Shown here: positions 44,641 to 56,010 of the stretch, piece after piece
Layout of the letters: each line of letters starts with the position of its first letter
Position numbering within the stretch: position 1 is the stretch's first letter
Assembly: GCF_035046485.1 (NCBI RefSeq)
Contig: NC_085138.1
Location: forward strand, 8,532,823-8,596,822
DNA length: 64,000 bases
Direction of reading: 5' to 3'
Origin: Aedes albopictus
Lineage: Eukaryota; Arthropoda; Insecta; Diptera; Culicidae
Translations under genes and position numbers: made by a program
The notes under the pieces: model-generated
What the model was told of the DNA's origin: nothing
The model's database searches: none
Seen by the model: the letters and a program-made list of their open reading frames with translations, nothing else

Positions 44641-46549
44641 TTTGTTTACATATGTAAGTTTCCTCAGCACCACAGTATTTTTTTTGTAAACATGTTGCGA
44701 CACGACGTGATTGACCTAAATTAATGTCAAATATAATGATATTCTCTGTGAGAACATGATTGCTGCCCGTGCAGTGAATCATTGCGATTGATTTTAAAAA
44801 TTTTAGTCATATCTGCGAAGACCTTGGTAGTACGACTCAAGGTCTAACATATATGAGGATCCAAATTATAATGGTTATCCTATGCTCTATTTTATCCCAT
44901 GTAACCCAAAACTATAAATAATCAAAACTAGGTTAATAATCACATCAATTCCGCGAAATTTCCAAGCAAAACACAACTTTATATATTTTGTTTGTTCGCC
45001 CACTGGCTATCGCTGTTAATCAGACAACCATTCAAAATGTAATCGCGATAAGACCGGTGCCTAATTTTAAATTAAAGCTCACCTTTCCAGTAGCGTCCAC
45101 ACCGTTGCGTTGGGTAGCGGCTATTCAGTTAGATCTAGGCGCCGATATGAACACCCAACCAAATAGTAGGCCTGGCTTGCCAAAAAGCCTGGTTGCTAAG
45201 ATCTCACGGATATTTTTTTTGCGCGTCACCTTTTGGGATTTCTCGCATTCATGCTTTTCTGTGCTCTGGCCAACTTGGATGGGTGCGAAATTAATCTCGG
45301 TGGGATTCCCTCTGCTCTTTGCTGCTAAAACCTAAGCAACCTATAGGTAGCTTGTAGCTACCACGTTACACAGGGCTGGGCAGGATGGGCATACCTACTG
45401 CTGTCGTATGAGTGGTTCAGCTTGGAAGTCACCCACCGGAAATTATGTTGTCTCCATGGCAAAACCCGGGTTGCTGAACCCGAAACAAAAATAACCGTTG
45501 AAATACTATACACCATTAAGTACACAATAATTTTCAGGAATTGTCAGCCCCTGGCAGTGGCAAGTTTATGTCTTCTGTTATCAATATGTTTTGCCAAAGT
45601 TTTCAAAGATAGTGTGCATTCTGACGTCATTATAACAGCCAAAATTTTTACCTTCTATCAGTTAAATTCATATTAAATACATTGTGATCCCATTAATCAA
45701 AGAAACATAACCTTAAGTTGATGGGGGAATCGACTACATTCTGCGCGAATCGGATTTTAACGGCTACGTAGTCTTAATACACCAAAAAGAGTTGTTATCT
45801 AACCCGACGAAGACACCATCCAAAGTGTCGAAACGTTGTATTATATAATTTTATCACTGTTTATTGTATTCACAAACGCATTTACTGTAGCATTACACTA
45901 AACTGTTCTGTATTTCTACTATACATTTTCATTAGGGCATTGAGCGAGCAGTGACATGATTGTAATTTGTGATAAAATTGGGTTACCTCATGACCATTTT
46001 TGATGTGTTAATTTGGAAACGGTTGGACCATCGAATTGTTAATTTAGGTCGCCGGCCTGCATAGCTATTTGCATTGAATTGTCCTAAGACAATGTTCCGT
46101 GATGTTTATGTAAATAGCATCGACTTAAGACATACCTACTACTGCAACATAGATGCCTCCCCATTCCCCAAACGCTACGTCTAGGGTTGATCTGAGACAA
46201 CGCGCGTCGACTCTTATCTTTGATGGCGAGCAAATTACTAATATAATCTTTTCCATTTCTCCATTTCTTCTGCTACCTGACAGGCTTCCACCGGCATTCT
46301 TGTAACGATAACGTGGCCTAGGTGATAAACGTCCAAAAACCGTCTCGAGCTATGAGTGCTGCCAGTATATTAGAGTTACAAACGTGGATCGTTTATCAGC
46401 GGATTGCGGCGGAATGTGCCAACTGTTTGTGTAAGTATATACGTGAATCGGGACGGAATGTGATGAATCAAATCATGGTTGTTATTTCAAAATGTTTGGA
46501 TACATGAAGTAAACAACTTTATTATGAAGGATGGTTCAAAAATTATGGA
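44641..46549. other. Unassigned stretch with one hammerhead-like motif
   Basis: A 115-codon frame at 44988-45335 has no recognised domain. Near 45809 GACGAAGACACC, a 7-nt loop and GTGTCGAAACG resemble the CTGAnGA-stem-GAAA order in the fold-back elements, but the first core bases differ. Nothing else is supported. Confidence 0.3.
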
Positions 46550-47110
46550 ACGATATATGACGTATCCAAATCTAACCTTTAGATGTAGTGTAGCAATAGG
46601 CTACGACATCTGACAGGTCCATGGAGTATGGTGATGTAGTCAACTAATTTTCAGAGATGTTGTAGGTCATCCAAGTACTTCGGCTAATAAAGGCCTTACA
46701 ATCTATGAGCGTAATCGATGGATTGTTACATTACTGTTACGATGTAACATCCTACAGGACCATGAAGCCTAGCTATGTATACAACCAGTTTCAAAGATAT
46801 TCTAGGTCCTTTAACAACTTCCGCGAGTGAAGGCCTTAAGATCTACAGATGTAATCGATGGATTGTTGTTACATTACGGATACTGTGCAACATCGTATAG
46901 TTCCATGGAACATTGTTTTGTAAAGAACACATTTCTAAGGATATTCTAGGTCCTTCAACCACATCCGCGCGTGAAAGCCTTAAGATCTGCAAGCGTATTC
47001 AATGGATTGTTGTAACTCTACTGATGAGGGGCATCATTCTATAGGTCCGTGGAGTAATTAATGTTCTGCAAAGAACTAATTTCCAAAGATGTTCTAGATT
47101 CTCCCAGAAC
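46550..47110. repeat. Tandem repeat, period about 144 bp
   Basis: Equivalent points (TAGGTC or TAGATT) at 46663, 46803, 46947 and 47095 give spacings of 140, 144 and 148 bp. Units contain GGCCTTAAGATCTACA and TCGATGGATTGTTGT. Four diverged copies are present. Confidence 0.75.
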
Positions 47111-47499
47111 TTCCATGATTAAGGGTCGTATAATTTACCAATAAGTTTGCATATTGCATGGCCACTTGGGTGTAATGAACGTGCACAAATTTATGATCGA
47201 TTGAGGGCGACTTCAAAAAATTGGATGAAAATTGACGAAATGTCAGCATTTTGAAAATCAGATGTTAGAGGTCGGGTACGTGAAGGTTAATGTTTGTATC
47301 AGTTTTCAGTTCAAATTTTGGTCATTCCCTCCCACCCAGTGCTTGAAAAGTAAATCGTTATTTTTTGTAACGAATCAATTTTTTTCTCTTTGATCAATGC
47401 TTTTCTATCCAAATCGGTAGCTATATGCTTTCATTGGCTAACATGCTTTTGAAGTAAGTGGGAGAGCAATAAAAATTAAACGATTTTATTTATTTTTGA
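47111..47499. other. Unassigned interval
   Basis: No feature recognised. Confidence 0.35.
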
Positions 47500-47985
47500 C
47501 TGCAACCCATTGAGCATGTAAATGAAGTCATAGAGGTTTTTTTCGGATACCTCCAGCAACTTTTTCCGATATTTCTCCAGGAATTCATCCTGAGATTCTA
47601 CCAGAAACTCCTCTAAAGATTTCTCCAAGAGTTTCTTCCGTATTTCATCCAAAAGCGTATTCCGGCACTCCTGCAGGAGTTCCTTCTGGGATTCCTTAAG
47701 AAGCTCCTTCTGAGATTCTTTCAGGGCTTTATTTAGGAGTCCTGTAGAAGTTACCTCTCGGATTCTTCTGATAGTTTCTTCTGAGATTGAACAATACTTC
47801 ATCTGAAATTTCCCCAGGAGCTCTATCCGGGGTTTCTCTACGATCTCTTTCCAGGATTCGTTTGAGATTCATTCTAGATTTACTCTAGAATTATCTTCCT
47901 GGATTCTTCCAGGAGTTTGGGTAATCATACGAGATTTCTTTCCGAGATCCCACCATAAATTCCATCTGAGATTTCTCTAGAAGTT
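47500..47985. repeat. GGAATTCC-type array, period near 24 bp
   Basis: Units such as CTCCTTCTGAGATTCTTTCA recur. A minus-strand frame at 47476-47802 reads ESQKELLKESQKELLQE, an 8-residue repeat produced by the 24-bp period, so I treat it as a by-product of the array and not as a gene. Confidence 0.65.
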
Positions 47986-48417
47986 CTTTCAGGGGGAAGT
48001 CCATTTGGCTGCTGGGGTAGAATAGCACTACGGACCACCTGTAGCAATAGGGAACTCCAAGCCTAAGTATTATGCTACCCGTGCTAATGGATGAATGGTT
48101 GAGGGGGTTTAAAATATGCTTGATCTTTAACGGAGCCCGTAGCGTAGATAGAACACTTTTTCGTGTTACGTCACGGCAGAAGCTCTACCAAACCGATCAC
48201 TAGTGACTCCGGTTTGTCAAACTGCAATAAATGTGTTTTGGTATAAAGGATTGTAGTACAAAGTCCTTGCTTTTTTATTTCCTTGTTTGGTATTTATGTC
48301 ACTGCTATTTATTCTGCATTGCTGATAGTTAAAAAATCGGAATATTCCTAGCCGAGACTACACTTGATGTAAGGAAAACTAACATGCTTAACGTACCATC
48401 TTACGTACAAGAGGCCT
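47986..48417. other. Unassigned interval
   Basis: No recognisable structure. Confidence 0.35.
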
Positions 48418-48420
48418 TAA

Positions 48421-48571
48421 GGGGTGATACACAAATTATGGAAAAAACGACATTTTTAACCCCCCTAAGTCATACTTTTTGTATTGGACCTTAATATTTT
48501 TTGTATGGGTCGTCACTTTCTGCAAACCCCTCTTCCTCCCTAAAAGCGTGACGTAATTTGTGCATGGCCCC
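48421..48571. mobile_element. Harbinger-type MITE (CACAAATTACGTCACGC), copy 2
   Basis: The left GGGGTGATACACAAATTATG and the right end on the minus strand GGGGCCATGCACAAATTACG are flanked by TAA on both sides (48418-48420, 48572-48574). Confidence 0.8.
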
Positions 48572-48574
48572 TAA

Positions 48575-49182
48575 GTACTAATAACTCAAGGACTCACGTG
48601 AATTATTACCTTATTACCGAGCACATCTACCAATTTGAGAAAATCTTGTATCTAGCTATAGCCCCAAATTTTTCCTAGTTGTTCTGGGACTAAACTGAAA
48701 GCAAGATATGGATGGGGCTAGAGTTACATGTATAAATATCAGTAGAAAAGTGGGACCATCTCGGCAGGGTTTCTATTTTGGGCACTTTTCTGCTATAACT
48801 CAGTTAATATTGATTCAATTGACACAATTTTTGGAACGCGGTGAGATACCTATAATATCTAGTCGTGTACAAAATTTTAAGTCAATTGATTCGGAATTGT
48901 GACTGATTTATAGCGAAAAAGTGTCAAAAATACCAGCCACTGCTCAAGTGGCTCGGCACACTACTACCGCTTGTTTTTCCCAGAAATTAAATCGAATCAA
49001 TGTGTTTGATTAGGGGCTCATTTTCAATGAGATTCTAATCCTTATGAAAGGCATATATAACGTTACCTTTTAATCACATTCGGTTTTTGGAATCTCTAAG
49101 GGAACAAAAAAGAACTGCCCAGAAAGCACAGCTTCATTGCCGGAGAAATACGGCATGCATTAAATACGGATATTGCCACAAA
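48575..49182. other. Unassigned interval before the RTE
   Basis: Mostly AT-rich host or old repeat DNA; a 64-codon frame at 48708-48902 is unrecognised. The pre-insertion sequence continues at 52606. Confidence 0.35.
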
Positions 49183-49196
49183 TAGATCCAAATACT

Positions 49197-52100
49197 AAAC
49201 ACGGTAAAGGCTGGGTATGCTGCGCAATTCAGATCCCATTGTGATCCACTAGCCTCTGCCCAGCAACTCCTATCCCTACCTCCACGCGGTACCGGCCGGT
49301 AACTATGAGCAACCTTAGGGAAGATCGGGTAACCAACCCCGGTGGGAACTTTGGTCGTAGGCTGACAGGGAAGGGGGGGTTTGCTTCGGCAAACCTGAGC
49401 GTCTGTTCTCCAGGAGGAGCGGCTCACAACAGCGTCTGATCCCCATGTTAGGGGCGGCTGATCTACGTCCGAGTGCCAGGGAAGGACTCTAAGCTCAACT
49501 GTGCACTATGGTCCTCCGGAAAGTAGGGGGTTGGTGTCAGGCCCTACGAGCCAGCCGTAAAAAACCATTGTAACGGAAAATCAGCAACAGAATAATACGA
49601 ACCGAGACCAACGGCAACGACCCCAGCGAACAAAAAGGACTTGCGATTGGAAACTCGGTACGTGGAACTGCCGATCTCTCAACTTCATTGGGAGCACCCG
49701 CATACTCGCCGATCTACTGAAGGACCGCGGGTTCGGCATCGTAGCGCTGCAGGAGGTGTGTTGGACAGGATCCATGGTGCGAACGTTTAGAGGTAATCAT
49801 ACCATCTACCAGAGCTGCGGCAACACACGCGAGCTGGGAACAGCTTTCATCGTGATGGGCGATATGCAGAGGCGCGTGATCGGTTGGTGGCCGATCGACG
49901 AAAGAATGTGCAGGTTGAGGATCAAGGGCCGATTCTTTAACTTCAGCATAATAAACGTGCACAGCCCACACACCGGAAGTACTGATGATGACAAGGACGC
50001 ATTTTACGCGCAGCTCGAACGCGAGTACGACCGCTGCCCAAGCCACGACGTCAAGATCATCATAGGAGACTTGAACGCTCAGGTAGGCCAGGAGGAGGAA
50101 TTCAGACCGACGATTGGTAAGTTCAGCGCCCACCAGCAAACGAACGAAAACGGCCTACGACTCATTGATTTCGCCGCCTCCAAAAATATGGCCATACGTA
50201 GCACCTTTTTCCAACACAGCCTCCCTTATCGTTACACCTGGAGATCACCACAGCAGACGGAATCTCAAATCGACCACGTTCTGATTGACGGACGGCACTT
50301 CTCCGACATTATCGACGTCAGGACCTATCGTGGCGCCAACATCGACTCCGACCACTATCTGGTGATGGTCAAACTGCGCCCAAAACTCTCCGTCATCAAC
50401 AATGTACGGTACCGGCGACCGCCACGGTACAACCTAGAGCGACTGAAGCAACCGGATGTCGCCTCAGCATACGCGCAGAATCTCGAAGCCGCGTTGCCAG
50501 ACGAGGGCGAGCTCGATGAGGCCCCTCTAGAGGACTGCTGGAGTACAGTGAAAGCAGCCATCAACGACGCAGCCGAGAGCACCATCGGGTACGTGGAACG
50601 GAATCGACGGAACGAATGGTTCGACGAAGAGTGCAGAACGGTTTTGGAGGAGAAGAACGCAGCGAGAGCGGTAATGCTGCAGCAAGGGACTCGACAGAAC
50701 GTGGAACGTTACAAACAGAAGCGGAAACAGCAGACCCGCCTCTTTCGGGAGAAAAAGCGCCGCCTGGAAGAAGCGGAGTGTGAAGAAATGGAACTGCTGT
50801 GCCGTTCCCAAGAAACACGGAAGTTCTATCAGAAGCTCAACGCATCCCGCAACGGCTTCGTGCCGCGAGCCGAAATATGCAGGGATAAAGACGGAGGCCT
50901 CTTGACGGACGGACGTGAGGTGATCGAAAGGTGGAAGCAGCACTTCGATCAGCACCTGAACGGCGTGGAGAACGTAGGCACGGGAGCCCACGGCAACGGA
51001 AGGAACGACGACGCCAGTGCAGCGGAGGACGGAAATGAACCAACTCCCACGCTGAGGGAAGTTAAGGATGCCATTCACCAGCTCAAAACCAACAAAGCAG
51101 CTGGTAAGGATGGTATCGCAGCTGAACTCATCAAGATGGGCCCAGAAAAGTTGGCCACCTGTCTGCATCGGCTAACAGTCAGGATCTGGGAAACCGAACA
51201 GCTACCGGAGGAGTGGAAGGAAGGGGTAATCTGCCCCATTCACAAGAAAGGCGACCATTTGGAATGTGAGAACTTCAGGGCGATCACTATTTTGAATGCT
51301 GCCTACAAAGTGCTATCCCAGATCATCTTCCGTCGTCTGTCACCTAAAACAAATGAGTTCGTGGGAAGTTATCAAGCCGGCTTCATCGACGGCCGGTCGA
51401 CAACGGACCAGATCTTTACCGTACGGCAAATCCTCCAGAAATGTCGTGAATACCAGGTCCCAACGCACCACCTGTTCATCGACTTCAAAGCGGCATACGA
51501 TAGTATCGACCGCGCAGAGCTATGGAGAATCATGGACGAAAACGGCTTTCCTGGGAAGCTGACTAGACTGATTAAAGCAACGATGGACGGCGTGCAAAAC
51601 TGCGTAAGAGTTTCGGGTGAACTATCTAGTTCATTCGTATCTCGCCGGGGACTGCGACAAGGTGACGGACTCTCATGTCTACTCTTCAACATCGCGCTGG
51701 AAGGTGTGATGCGACGAGCCGGGCTCAACAGCCGGGGAACGATTTTCACAAAATCCGGTCAATTTGTGTGCTTTGCGGACGACATGGACATTATCGCTAG
51801 AACATTTGGAACGGTGGCAGAACTGTACACCCGCCTGAAACGCGAAGCAGCAAGGGTCGGACTGGTGGTGAATGCCTCAAAAACAAAGTACATGCTGGTA
51901 GGCGGAACCGAACACGACCGGATCCGTCTGGGTAGTAATGTTACGATAGACGGGGATACTTTCGAGGTGGTGGAGGAATTCGTATACCTCGGATCCTTAC
52001 TGACGGCTGACAACAACGTGAGCCGAGAAATTCGGAGGCGCATCATCAGCGGAAGTCGGGCCTACTACGGGCTCCAGAAGAAACTACGGTCGAAAAAGAT

Positions 52101-52591
52101 TCACCCACGCACCAAATGCACCATGTACAAAACGCTAATAAGACCGGTAATCCTCTACGGGCACGAGACATGGACCATGCTCGAGGAGGACCTACAAGCA
52201 CTTGGAGTTTTCGAGCGACGCGTGCTAAGAACGATCTTCGGCGGTGTGCAGGAGAACGGTGTGTGGCGGAGAAGGATGAACCACGAGCTCGCTGCACTTT
52301 ACGGCGAACCCAGCATCCAGAAGGTGGCCAAAGCCGGAAGGATACGGTGGGCAGGGCATGTTGCAAGAATGCCGGACAACAACCCTGCAAAGCTGGTGTT
52401 TGCAACGGATCCGGTTGGCACAAGAAGGCGTGGAGCGCAGAGAGCACGATGGGCGGACCAGGTGGAGCGTGACTTGGCGAGCATTGGGCGCGACCGAGGA
52501 TGGAGAGCGGCAGCCACAAACCGAGTATTGTGGCGTACTATTGTTGATTATGTCTTGTCTTAATGATGTTGAACAAATAAATGTATGTATG
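49197..52591 (+). mobile_element. Full-length RTE-clade LINE, 3395 bp
   Basis: TAGATCCAAATACT occurs at 49183-49196 and 52592-52605 without mismatch, bounding a 3395-bp element. It has a 364-bp leader with small frames (a 44-codon ATG frame at 49305-49439), one long endonuclease-reverse transcriptase frame, and a 28-bp 3' end made of AATAAATGTATGTATG. The size, very short 3' UTR with tandem tetramers, and single main frame are RTE hallmarks. The JAM1 family of Ae. aegypti belongs to the same clade, but I did not verify identity. It appears recently inserted. Confidence 0.92.
49561..52563 (+). CDS. RTE endonuclease-reverse transcriptase ORF
   Basis: The frame is open for 1000 codons from the TAA at 49558. 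Counting from 49561, an apurinic-type endonuclease spans about 33-270: GTWNCRSLN at 33, catalytic E65 in LQEV, GDLN at 169-172, SDH at 263-265. The reverse transcriptase follows from about 430 to 800, with DGIAAELIKMG, QAGFIDGRST, DFKAAYDS, LRQGDGLS and the catalytic FADD at 738-741. The C-terminal RRIRWAGHVARM-like block and its basic tail complete it. The protein nicks target DNA and primes reverse transcription there. No ATG occurs before 49774, which lies inside the endonuclease. An ATG frame starting at 49508 reads into this one across a run of six A at 49559-49564, so the true start may need a -1 shift, or this copy has lost one A. Confidence 0.92.
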   Translation, partial: KTIVTENQQQNNTNRDQRQRPQRTKRTCDWKLGTWNCRSLNFIGSTRILADLLKDRGFGIVALQEVCWTGSMVRTFRGNHTIYQSCGNTRELGTAFIVMGDMQRRVIGWWPIDERMCRLRIKGRFFNFSIINVHSPHTGSTDDDKDAFYAQLEREYDRCPSHDVKIIIGDLNAQVGQEEEFRPTIGKFSAHQQTNENGLRLIDFAASKNMAIRSTFFQHSLPYRYTWRSPQQTESQIDHVLIDGRHFSDIIDVRTYRGANIDSDHYLVMVKLRPKLSVINNVRYRRPPRYNLERLKQPDVASAYAQNLEAALPDEGELDEAPLEDCWSTVKAAINDAAESTIGYVERNRRNEWFDEECRTVLEEKNAARAVMLQQGTRQNVERYKQKRKQQTRLFREKKRRLEEAECEEMELLCRSQETRKFYQKLNASRNGFVPRAEICRDKDGGLLTDGREVIERWKQHFDQHLNGVENVGTGAHGNGRNDDASAAEDGNEPTPTLREVKDAIHQLKTNKAAGKDGIAAELIKMGPEKLATCLHRLTVRIWETEQLPEEWKEGVICPIHKKGDHLECENFRAITILNAAYKVLSQIIFRRLSPKTNEFVGSYQAGFIDGRSTTDQIFTVRQILQKCREYQVPTHHLFIDFKAAYDSIDRAELWRIMDENGFPGKLTRLIKATMDGVQNCVRVSGELSSSFVSRRGLRQGDGLSCLLFNIALEGVMRRAGLNSRGTIFTKSGQFVCFADDMDIIARTFGTVAELYTRLKREAARVGLVVNASKTKYMLVGGTEHDRIRLGSNVTIDGDTFEVVEEFVYLGSLLTADNNVSREIRRRIISGSRAYYGLQKKLRSKKIHPRTKCTMYKTLIRPVILYGHETWTMLEEDLQALGVFERRVLRTIFGGVQENGVWRRRMNHELAALYGEPSIQKVAKAGRIRWAGHVARMPDNNPAKLVFATDPVGTRRRGAQRARWADQVERDLASIGRDRGWRAAATNRVLWRTIVDYVLS

Positions 52592-52639
52592 TAGATCCAA
52601 ATACTTATCGCACTGGCTCACCCGACTAGAAAAAAGGGT

Positions 52640-53774
52640 TTCTTCTACGTTACGTCCGCGAACTCTCCAGTTGCTTTTAAAATGTATTATTTTTTCAGGG
52701 ATAGACAGTAGGAGTTCCTTTAAAAATTCTATCTCAGAGCATCTATTGCAGGAAACCGAGAAAGAATTTCGATAAACTCAATGAACTTGTGTAGAAATTT
52801 TATATGGTACTCATGGAAGAAATCCTTACGAAACTCTTGGGGAAATTCCATAAAGAATTCTTTTTAAACAAATCCAGGAAGAATTCTATTAGGAAAATCT
52901 GGGAGAATTCCTGAATAAAGTTATGGAGACATTCCAAAAGGAACTCCTAGAAGAATCCCAGAAAGAGTTTAAAGTATTCCCTAGATTATAGATAAATGCC
53001 AGAAAAAAATCCTGGAGAAATCCCAGAAGAAACTTCTAGAGGAATCTTGCATGCAATTTTTGAAAGAATCACAAGAAATTGAAGTGAATCTTGAAAAAAT
53101 CCTCGAAGGAATCCTTGAATGAATTTTGGGGTAAATTCTGAAGGAATCCCGTGAGAAATTCCTGAGCTATCCCGGAGAGAACCGCAGCTGGAATTCCAGA
53201 AGAAATGTCAGGTGAAATTCCGGGAGGAATTCCAATGTAAATTTAGAAGAAAATTCTGAAGATATGTAAGTAGAAGTTATGAGAGGAACGCGATGAGGAA
53301 GTACTGGAGGAATCTGAGACAGAACATCTGCAAGAATCCCAGAAAGAGCGCCAAGAGGAACTTCTTGAGGAATCCCAAATGGAGCCCCTGGAGGATTTTT
53401 AGAAGGTAATCATGAAGCTATCATAGAAAGCTTCTGGAGAAATCCTACAAAAAAACCTAGGAATCTCTGAAGAAATTTCTCTAGAAACAATTCCTAAAAA
53501 AATACAAGGAAACTCTGGTGGATTCCTAGAAGGAACTCCAGGATCTTTTTCATGTGACAGTCCCGAAGAGATTCCAAAAGGAACTCCTACAGGATTTGCA
53601 GAAAGAACTTCTTTTGGCATTCCATAAACTCCTGGAGGAATCCCAGAATTATAATTTCTCAAAAAGTGGCATTCTCCACTTTTTGAAATATCAGAAGGAA
53701 CTTTTGGAGAGATCGCAGAATGGACTTCTGTAGGAAAAGCAGAAGGAATTTATGGATAAATCCCAGGGAGAACT
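52640..53774. repeat. GGAATTCC-type array, left part
   Basis: Units such as GGAATCCCAGAAGGAACTCC recur with divergence. The array resumes at 55580-56010 after two insertions. Confidence 0.7.
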
Positions 53775-53782
53775 CCTGTAGG

Positions 53783-54316
53783 CAATGATGCAAATTATCA
53801 CCTCACTAGTGCTCATCACAACTCATCAACTGTATATTTATCGCGTGCGATTGAACTGTGCACTGATCAGCGATGACCAGCAGCAAAGAGGTGGCAAAAC
53901 GAACATGATGTAAATCACAAACGATTTTGCAGACATCTGACTGTGCCGCCACACGCTCGCCCGAACAGCCGAACCATACCGAATAGGTTGGTTTGCGAAG
54001 CTACGGCACGAACGCTCGACACGCACACAGAAGCAACATTCGCATGTACCGATACCATACTAATAAAGCTTCCAGCCAACGATGCTTCGCGATAAGCTGT
54101 CGAAAAGCATCGAAAGCGATGAAAAGAGATGCTTGGCTAGAACGCAACGGCTCAACGGTGAAAAGGAAGAGTCAACTATGCTGATCAGTGTTGAGCCCGT
54201 TCGTATGCTACTCGTATGGGAGGTTGATTGAATAAAGCGAGGATGGGTGAAAACGTATTCGTTGTCGAAAGCAAATCGCATCATTTCGCGAATGTTTTCA
54301 TCAAATAGCAAGCTTG
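53783..54316. mobile_element. hAT-type MITE, 534 bp, 8-bp duplication
   Basis: CCTGTAGG lies at 53775-53782 and 54317-54324. The ends CAATGATGCAAAT and (minus strand) CAAGCTTGCTATT match weakly, as is common in hAT MITEs. The interior is GC-richer than the array around it and has short unrecognised frames. Confidence 0.7.
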
Positions 54317-54327
54317 CCTGTAGGACT

Positions 54328-55568
54328 CTTGTACCGACTTTTCGAACCCTCTAAGCAGAATACCCTCTTCGAATGAGTGTAATCAGTTTCGTACACCCAA
54401 AATAATATTCACTTTAGGTTTACGTGAAAGCATACATAGATTTTTTCCACTGTAGATTTCACGTAAAACTAACTTGGCGTTCCGGTAATGCAAAGCCAGC
54501 CAGATTCTAGTTCATTGTACACAGTTGTCAGATAATAAATACGTGGTTTTCCAGTTTATCATAAATAGCTGCCAGATTATCGTTACATGAAATTCAATAA
54601 ATAACATTGGGTTTTTCTGATATCATTTATCATATAATGTAATATTTTTTGGTAATTTCATCCGGATTCTTAAACTTGATAAATAAACGCATTCAGTTAT
54701 TGAGCATTTTATTAATAAAAAGAAAATAAAATATAGAAACACCCATTCGAATTACAAATGCTTCTCGTTTTTCTGCATGTAACTATCTAACACCGGACGC
54801 CACCGCTCCCGATGGCTCTTGAAGCGCACTTCCGTTGCGCATCAGTTAACCATTTTGGGATTTCTAAAAATATAATTATTGACTAATTAATTTATTTCAA
54901 AAACCAAATATTTTACGCACTAGAACTTACGTTTTGTTTTCTCCGCGAGCTGTTACGCGCAAAATAAATCTGGTACGATCAATCCGTACCCGTTCGCTCC
55001 AAGTGCTTCCAAATCCTGGGACAGCGTCAAGAGCTTATACAGTCTAATATTGCACTCTAGAATAATTGTTGTAATTATTTTAAAAGTACATTTACGATTA
55101 ATTTCGATTACTTACGTTTAAAAATCTCCGAAAATTGTGAATAATGACCCGGTCTGCAAGGATGTCCGGCGCCATGTTGATTTTTGGTAGTTTTCACACA
55201 GGAAAGTCACATAAAGTCAACGTTGCTGAACTGCTACGTGACCAATCACGTAGCATGAATATGACAAAATGTTACTCGAAACGGAATATCACGTAGAGAT
55301 TACGAATGAATTAGAGGCTTTCATCGGAATCCGATAAACTAGGAATAATGAAAGCAAATTTCAGTTCATGTGATGAATCACGTACATCTAACGGGAATAT
55401 TTTTTTGCGTGTACCTTTTAATTCCGCCCTAATTGCTTATCCTTAGACATATACGCGTATTTCGACTACCACTTGTAATCTTCCTCAGTGTCAGTTATCC
55501 TGTGGATATCTGTCTAAGGATAAGCAATTAGGGCGGAATTAAAAGGTACGAAACTGATTACACTCATC
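54328..55568. mobile_element. Fold-back element, copy 2, with nested insertion
   Basis: It is inverted relative to 7370-7630. It begins CTTGTACCGACTTTTCG and is flanked by CCTGTAGGACT (54317-54327, 55569-55579), an 11-bp duplication. The core inverted repeat is partly deleted in one arm. A 1016-bp DNA element sits at 54395-55410. Without it this copy is about 220 bp. Confidence 0.75.
54395..55410. mobile_element. Nested TIR element, 1016 bp
   Basis: The left ACCCAAAATAATATTC and the right end on the minus strand ACGCAAAAAAATATTC are inverted. GTAC lies on both sides (54391-54394, 55411-55414), though a TA duplication with ends one base longer fits equally well. The first fold-back copy supplies the empty site TTTCGTACCTTTT. 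No transposase frame is visible. Confidence 0.75.
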
Positions 55569-55579
55569 CCTGTAGGACT

Positions 55580-56010
55580 GTCAGATGGAGTTCCTGAAAA
55601 AAAGAAGGAACCTCTGGAGGGTTCCTAGAAGGAATTCCTGAATCAAACTCAGAAAATACTTCTTTAGGAACCCTAGAAAGAACTCATGGATCAATCTCAG
55701 ATGGCACTTCCAGAGGAATTCCAGAAGGAACTGCTTGAGGAATCCCAGAAGTAGAAGTTACCAAAAAAAAACAGGAATCTCAAAAGCAACTCCTAAAGGA
55801 ATCCTAGAAGGAACTCCTGGATCAATCCCAGAAGACAACTCCGGAATCCCGGAAGCAACTTCTGGATGCTGACATTCTTTTGAAACTTTTGTAGGAAAAG
55901 CAGTACTTCTGCTTTCATGGAGGAATCCCATGATGAACTCCTGGGGAAACGCTAGAATGAATTCCTCGAAGAAATTTTGAAGGAATTCCTGGAGGAATAC
56001 CATTCTGCAG
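55580..56010. repeat. GGAATTCC-type array, right part
   Basis: It continues the array left of the hAT MITE, with units such as GGAATTCCTGGAGGAATACC. Confidence 0.7.

Noticed and set aside
47476..47802. A 108-codon minus-strand frame with ESQKELL repeats, resembling a coiled-coil protein
   Set aside because: The 8-residue repeat follows the 24-bp period of a degenerate GGAATTCC array that occurs at other loci in other phases without a frame.
49756..49758. GTG at this position as the RTE start
   Set aside because: It lies after the conserved N-terminal endonuclease motif and catalytic Glu; the protein must begin upstream.
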